From contig CM114275.1 in NCBI GenBank assembly GCA_050084515.1, positions 25,792,001-25,856,000 of the forward strand: 64,000 bases of DNA, read 5' to 3'. The stretch is from Blasia pusilla (Eukaryota > Marchantiophyta > Marchantiopsida > Blasiales). Positions 58,091 through 64,000 of this stretch are shown here, piece by piece (the first letter of the stretch is position 1; the number at the start of each line of letters is the position of its first letter). The notes beneath the pieces are model-generated. The model was not told the origin of the DNA, did not search any database, and was given only the letters and a program-made list of their open reading frames with translations. The position numbers and the translations under genes were made by a program.

Positions 58091-58097
58091 TATAAAT
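58091..58097 (+). promoter_or_regulatory. Possible TATA box
   Basis: TATAAAT 64 bases before an ATG at 58155, followed by a pyrimidine-rich leader. Position and sequence fit a plant core promoter for the ORF at 58155. Supported by pattern only. Confidence 0.45.
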
Positions 58098-58154
58098 TAA
58101 ACATTCTCATTCTCATACCAATTCTCTGTCTCCTCCCGCTGGAATCTTCTCAGA

Positions 58155-58637
58155 ATGGATAATTAGGTGAAGCTCATTTGTGGCAGTCATCTAGCAGCCC
58201 TTCCTCAATCAGAAATCGTTCAATCGCAAGCTCGTGAGTCTTTCATAGCAGTAGATGAAAATTTTCTCTCTGTTCAATTTCTTCTCCAAATTGGAACCAT
58301 CTTTGTATCCAAGGATGTTAGGGTGGACGGTACAGAGGTTTATGGCTTGCCCCTGAATTCCTCTATTTCCCAAGTAGACGGTCGAGAATTTCCTAGTGCA
58401 CCGAGCTCTACGTTTGCAACTCCTAGCTCAGTAGATCCGGCTTCGACTCCAACTTCACACGCTTGTAACAATGTTGTACTTCGTGAAGATATTCTGGATG
58501 TTGTCGATCTCAGTGGATCTATCGGACACCAATTGAGCCCTCTGTCCGCCTACTCGTTCCTCTTGCGAGTATCAGGCAATAGTTTGCTATCGTCTCTAGC
58601 CTTGAAAATTTTCAAGCACATTCTTGTCCACAAGTAG
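58155..58637 (+). pseudogene. Unrecognised ORF with stop at codon 4
   Basis: ATG at 58155 is followed by GAT AAT TAG. After that, 156 codons are open (VKLICGSHLAALPQSEIVQ ... KIFKHILVHK). There is no other Met near the start of this frame, so the start is broken. The protein would be Ser-rich with no motif that I know. The frame may have continued after 58637 (PPLADPAQKKDGGRLKGMDR at about 58671). It is divergent to the ParB-like gene, with array 2 between them, which suggests the two belonged to one unit. Confidence 0.4.
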
Positions 58638-58889
58638 CCGCCCACGTACAATGGTAATTGCATTTTTGAGTTGCCTCCACTTGCTGATCCTGCTCAAAAG
58701 AAAGATGGAGGACGCTTGAAGGGTATGGACAGAAAGTCTGATTGTCATCGATGGTGTAGGCTTCAACGGACAACTGCTTCAATTCCAGATGGTCCTTGGA
58801 TTGTCTCCCGCCGCCAATGCGTTTGTCGCGACCCTCATGACCAAACAAGTGCCAAGCGGAACATCGGAACATTAGCGGGCTCACGCTAA

Positions 58890-60115
58890 GATGGTTTGCG
58901 CGTTGGAGTTGTCTCAAAGAGGAGACAAGATACGAGACGCGAACAAGGAGTCGCGTTTCAGGTGTTATGGTCGCGATTGAGAAACCTGGACCAAACGCGG
59001 AATGAGACTTGAAAGAAGTCGAGTCTAGGAAGTGGGTTGCCAAAGGGAAGATCCGGATTTGGAACGCCACTAGCGTTTGAGAGTTTCCGACTGTATTTGT
59101 GGCCATAACTTTTAGCGCTAAGATGCGTTTGGAACGAATAAGGGTGCGTTGGAAAGCTTATGGAGAGCCGGTCCAAACGCACCAAAGATCGCTGCAAACG
59201 CATAAGCAGAGGCCGAGATACGACCCGAAAACGACTGTAAGTGGAGTCGGGTTGAGGGCCACAATGAAGGGCCCGACCCTCTTTTCCCAAAGGGGAGGGG
59301 TTATTGGAGAACCCCGGAAGTACTAGTAAGGGGGAAGGTCTCCGAGAGTGCTTGGAACCCAAACCCCACTTTGGGCGCCGCGGGGCGGCTCAAGGGCATG
59401 GAACGGAACGCGAGTTTGGGAGTTGGGTTGGAAAACCTGCACCAAGTCCATTGAGGTGATTTTAGACATCCCTCTTGGATTCCACCCCGCGACTCAATTA
59501 CTTGGGTCTCGGTTCGGAACTCACCCGAGGACCGTTGAACAGTTGGGATCGCTAGGCGCGCAAGTGCCGTTTCAGATCCTTGGACTAACCAGGAAGTCTG
59601 TTCCAAGTCTTGAAGGACTTGCCATGTTTTGGAAACTAGGAACTAAGGAAGGTTGAGCTTGATGAGACGCCGAGCTTTTCCCTCTTAGCTGTGCACGCGG
59701 CCAATACTGCCGCTCGAGAAGAACGAACTTCGGGGACCCTGAAGCTCTAAATGTTGAGGACTCGGTGGGTTGGAACGCTGGTTGACCCAGACCCGACTAA
59801 CGAGAGTGTTTGGATGCAGATCAGCGATGAGTTCGTGACCTACTAAACGTACGCTTCCGCTACACTAAAGATTGACGTTCAAGAAGAGTAGGGCGCGACA
59901 ACATCGGTCATAGAAGCTTTTGTATGTGTGAGCCCACATATTACGCAAGAATGTGTTGGTTTAAAAACCACCCCATCACCCAATAGACGGAAAAGTTACC
60001 ATGAGACATAACAAGATCCCTCTCCAATGAGAAGTTTCTTGGACATGTAAAACATTTCCTGCCCTAAGGTATACCATGTTGTACACACCAAGATATGTAG
60101 CTAATGTTGCCTAAT
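58890..60115. other. Non-coding stretch
   Basis: Contains several 'ccaaacgca' and 'tttggaacg' words near 58990-59200 and other low-level repeats, of a kind seen in LTRs, but I found no pair of LTRs or duplicated target. The frames at 59099-59326, 58958-59362 and 59348-59656 have no domains. Confidence 0.4.
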
Positions 60116-60163
60116 CGGATGTAGGCATGGTAGGGGTTACTACCCCTACCATGCCTACATCCG
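60116..60163. repeat. 48-bp perfect hairpin
   Basis: Two exact 22-bp arms starting CGGATGTAGGCATGGTAGGG, with a loop of four bases (TACT). Intergenic. No target duplication seen. Confidence 0.95.
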
Positions 60164-60857
60164 AGGACATCTCTAAGAGATATGATACATGATGACGCTA
60201 TCTTGCTGGAGTTTAGTACTCATTATGAAACTCTAAGGAGGCACTCAATCGAGATTTCTTTCCTAGTTTTCCTCCAATTTTGAGGAATTGTGGAGATATA
60301 GGTGGTGGTCCTTTGTCTACATATAAATATACATGACAACATTTGTACTTTCTTGGAGAATCGGTCGATAATGCAGCCCTTGCAAAGGTTCCCTTATTAT
60401 ATCAATATCAACTCTTTCTCTTAGTGGCGACTGAGAAAGGAATAACGCTTCTGATTATAATCTCCCTATTATTTTCTCTTACCTTTCGTTCCCCTTAACC
60501 ACCGAAGTACAATTTATTTAGAATTTTCCATATTCCAAATCTAAGTAAAATTTCAAAATCCTCCGAGTGGTACGAAGAAACCATAAAAGAAACCACCAAC
60601 AACTACAAAGCAAAACAGCGGAATTTATTGAATACGATGATAAGATAGACGTTTCCAGTACGAATTTTAGAATCGCACTTCTCATCACAATAGGGCGTGT
60701 CAAGCGGCGTCCCGTGGATCGTTAACGGTTCGATTCGTGGAGTCCCCCACGGCTAACTACAGGAAAATCCCACGGGAGGCAGCGTGACACGCCCTCATAT
60801 GTCTTGGAGTGCGGCGACAGTCATATGAGTAGCCCGGCAGTTCGAGATGCCCTAAAA
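60164..60857. other. 3' flank of gene C
   Basis: No gene recognised. The inverted repeat at 60692-60795 is the only structure found; the 3' end of the transcript of gene C should lie here. Confidence 0.4.
60692..60795. repeat. Imperfect inverted repeat downstream of gene C
   Basis: Arms of about 30 bases, 'agggcgtgtcaagcggcgtc' on the left and its mirrored 'gcagcgtgacacgccct' on the right, enclosing a central stretch of about 40 bases. It lies 60 bp after the stop codon of gene C. It may be a small MITE, or affect RNA 3'-end structure. Confidence 0.7.
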
Positions 60858-63800
60858 CTACGCACATGCTGCAACAACTGAGTGGCCGTGTACGACGGTC
60901 TTATTAGTAAACTTGGCATTGAGTGCACCGATGGCGGTGATCCCCAATGGAACGAATACGCATCCATCGAGCACCGAGGATCCCCCAGAAATGGAGGTGC
61001 CGTTGAAGGACATGGTCTTGAGGACCGTCCCAGTCTGCGCATCCAGAGCGTAGAATCCGGTTCCTGGTGGCGTGGAAACTCCTCCGAAGACTACTCCATT
61101 GGCATGCGTCATCTAGCAAAGATATGCACACATGCAGCACAAGATCGAACACAACACAACTCAGAGTCATGATCACCCGATGTACATAGGACTACTAGAA
61201 ACAATTGTAAGTACATGGGCTAAATTGAGATGGTAAGTGCACTAGAAGAATCTAGTCTACATCTAGAGTCTAATAAGCCCTACGGGACAGACTAAGAAAA
61301 TTGTTATTAAATGAAATGGGACTCGCAGGTCTTCAGATTCTTTTTGCGAGTATGCATGATATGGAGTAGTCGTCCTCACTTATGTGTGTGCGTACATGGT
61401 CTACAAAGAAGGAGCTCATGAGATCTGACACGTGATAATGATATCTTAATAGAGCGTAGTAAGTAGTGAAGACATTCGAAGCAGTTCTATGTTGCCACTC
61501 AACTGAGAAACTGAGTCTGATAATCTCTATGATACAATTATTATTACGTGCATAATGTGAACCACGTGTTTAAATTTTTGGAACATCTGCAGTGATCTTT
61601 TCTGCTTACAATCAATAGTACCGAGTCTCATTCAAGTGTTCAAAGATTCGATTAGATGAGGCAAGTCGGTTGTCGGATCATGAGAGGTAAGCTATATGCC
61701 AAAAATGAAGGACCATCAACTTAAGGATCGTTCAAATGAAAGATACTGCTGACGATCCAAACTTGTGATATGTGGGGTAAAATCGTGATGGAAAGTGGGC
61801 TAGAGCTATAGTTACCGGGGCTTGAGTCCGGCCATTGCCAGAAATCGACCATAGGACATGACCAGTAGTCGCATTCAACGCCGCCCATCCACCCGTTGTG
61901 ACAACTTGTGAGCTCGGAACCAACGTGAAATTCCGTCCATCATTGTTGATGATGTTTGTGAATACTCTTTGGCCATCAGTTGTCAAGCCCCATGAGGAAC
62001 CTCCTAAGGTACCTCCAGGACCTGCGACCTGCAGTGCAAACAAACCGCTTGTAACTCGAGTACGCGAGACTTTGACGAGTTTCCCGCGACCGGATCCAAC
62101 GCTCTTTCTCTGGCTGTAGGTTAGCTCAAGTAATGGAGTGCCTTCATCGAGTCAATTCTTACTGCACAGATTTATAATCACGTAGTCTATTCTTCTTAGC
62201 TAGGTCAATACGAACGATTATTTCTCTATAATATTCTTAGGTTTCAGGAACAAACATCTGTCCCCTCTAATGAGAAGGAAGCTAAACTGGATCAGAAGGA
62301 AGGCTTCTCAGGGCACCGACTAATTATATCTACACGAATGAATGTTTAAGTGGACAAAACCGATTTCATCTGGGATTGAAGATTTCTCTAGCAGAGTAAT
62401 GCTCATCTGTTTTCTTCTTCAATTTTCTCTTTTTTTACACAAAATATTTACAATACTAAGAAGTCCCTCCTACCTCCAGTAGTTTCTCCAAGATTCTGCG
62501 ATGGATGTTGCTCGGCAGTTCTTTTAAAAATTGATTATGATAATTCCTCCTACCAAGCCAAAAATTTCGTGGAATTTATTGTCTAAGCTTGTACGATCGA
62601 GCTCGAATATGACTTACCTGGGACCAGACGGTATCTCCAGACTCACGATCAAGCGCCCAGATGATTCCACTCTTCTGCCCGATTATGAGAACATCTCGCG
62701 TGTATGGTGATGATTTCCCGTAGCGCCAACTGGAGTTATTCTCCACGGAGGTCGGAATTGTGAGGAGCAGTGGGGCCATACCAAAATCGTAATCAGGGCC
62801 TTCAATCTTTGGACAATTTGGTGATCTGTCTGGTGAGAGACATACCACAAGCCACACGTCGTAGCCACCAAGACGCTTCGCCCAATCGATAGCTCCAGTG
62901 TCAAGGTCAAGGGAGAGCACGGACTCGAGATGATTGTCGTCTGCAAGGCACGGGTCCGGGATCGGTGGGTCAGTTTGATTGAGGTAATTCTCCTCGCAAT
63001 CCAGGACTTCTTGGGGAACGTGGTAGTTGTTCCCCGTGGCAATATAGATTTTCCTTCTCTTCTTGTCGATGGGTGGACTGCTGCCCCACAACGCATTTCC
63101 TGCGTACATATCCGGCCGCCCGCCGTTGTCGGGTGCCATCCGTGTTCTCCATACAATCTCACCGGTTCTCAGATTCAGCTTCATGAAGGCACCCTGGAAA
63201 GAACAGCAGACTCCATCTGTGGTCTCCTCTAATGAAGCTGTGCCCACATAGTAGTACCTGTGATCATTGGGCTTGCAGACGGTACGTCAGCATAATTGGG
63301 GAGACCCTCTGATATTCTTAGAGGCCTGATAAAGGTTCTTTGTACTATTTTTGACTTCTTCGACTAGCGAACACCGCCAGCAGATGTACTGCCAAAGATC
63401 CTAAATTTCTAATCACATGACATCAATAAATTTTGCTCATGTAGGGCGTGCAGTTTGGATCCTAAGCAGATTTAAGGTAAGGGTCAAGCAGAATTGATTT
63501 CCGAACATACCCGTTGTACGGAGTTCCTGACATGCTTATTAGAGAGTACGGATGCGTATCTAGGATTTGGCTCCACAACAGCTCGCCATTCGTCCGGTTC
63601 AGGGCCAGAATTGCGCATGGTCCGTAGATGCCAACGATGAGACGCTGTCCCGCGATGACTGGTGTGGTTCTCGATATCGTTAAGTTGACGTTGAGCTCCG
63701 GCGCAAGTGCTGTCAGGTTCTTCTTCCACACCACAGTGCCGGTGTATTGATTCACCGCGTAAAGGAAACCCAGCCAATCCGGGAAGTAAACTACTCCGTC

Positions 63801-63941
63801 TGCAATCGATGGAGTAGCAGTCACATCTCCATAGGTCTCAAACTCCCATTTCACGCGCAGATTCGCCACCTTGGAACGGCTGATTTTGGTTTCAAATTTG
63901 GCCCAGCGACTATTCTCCAGATCACGTCCGTGATTCACCCA
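60858..63941 (-). CDS. PQQ-dependent alcohol dehydrogenase-like protein, copy C (partial)
   Basis: Exons 2 to 5 of the same gene family: 63941-63511, 63257-62618, 62028-61816, 61112-60858. Borders are GT-AG (exon 2 ends before GTATG) and the phases fit. Exon 1, with the signal peptide, lies beyond the right edge. All four exons are open and none has the lesions of A (lost WALD) or B (lost base), so this is the best-preserved copy. It has YVGTASLEETTDGVCCSF, KIYIATGNNYHVPQEV and GIIWALDRESGDTVWSQ. The introns differ more from A and B than those two do from each other, so the duplication that made C is older. Function as for copy A: probably extracellular oxidation of an unknown alcohol with PQQ. 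Confidence 0.85.
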
Positions 63942-64000
63942 CTGTGGAAGGTGTTCAGATAACGATCACACATGAGGGAATTCCTCCCATAAATAGTTAA

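Noticed and set aside
58958-59362. 134-residue minus-strand frame and its neighbours
   Set aside because: No domain, and frames on both strands are equally open owing to composition.

Overview
This window is plant nuclear DNA. It is rich in transposable elements and most genes have introns. A flagellar CFAP77-like gene suggests a land plant with swimming sperm (bryophyte, lycophyte, fern or similar). The host backbone is three minus-strand copies of one five-exon gene, a secreted PQQ/beta-propeller alcohol-dehydrogenase-like protein. Copy A (18.5-22.3 kb) is open. Copy B (47.5-51.7 kb) is frameshifted. Copy C (60.9 kb to beyond the right edge) lacks its first exon in the window. A and B lie in a segmental duplication that also carries the tail of a neighbouring non-LTR retrotransposon.

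Layout. 0-1.5 kb: 3' end of a non-LTR retrotransposon, then a long (TC)n tract. 1.7-13.7 kb: mostly decayed repeats, with two hAT-like MITEs (one with a perfect 8-bp target duplication), a broken Helitron Rep/helicase gene and small tandem repeats. 13.7-15.9 kb: a broken reverse transcriptase with a conserved C-terminal domain. 18.5-22.5 kb: gene A. 24.3-37.9 kb: a decayed plus-strand Ty3/gypsy element, split by a 5.7-kb insert holding the CFAP77-like gene and by a 1.2-kb solo LTR. 37.9-45.6 kb: a second, better preserved minus-strand element of the same family. 45.65-46.05 kb: a third fragment. 46.4 kb: a 144-bp non-autonomous Helitron. 46.6-51.9 kb: duplicated block with gene B. 52.9-56.7 kb: a broken multi-exon gene with a ParB-like 'DGNHR' segment, associated with two arrays of palindromic repeats. 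58.2 kb: an unrecognised plus-strand ORF with a broken start. 60.9-63.9 kb: gene C.

The most striking content is the Ty3/gypsy family. Reading its copies together, the polyprotein order is gag, zinc knuckle, aspartic protease, C5 cytosine DNA methyltransferase (DNMT3-like motif order), reverse transcriptase, RNase H, integrase, PHD finger. The element therefore carries both a DNA-methylation writer and a probable histone reader. Retrotransposons that acquired cytosine methyltransferases have been described, to my knowledge, in dinoflagellates and a charophyte alga. This one is in a land-plant-like genome and adds a PHD finger at the integrase end. Both copies here are mutated and unlikely to be active. 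The second is the palindromic-repeat system at 54.3-58.0 kb, for which I know no precedent.
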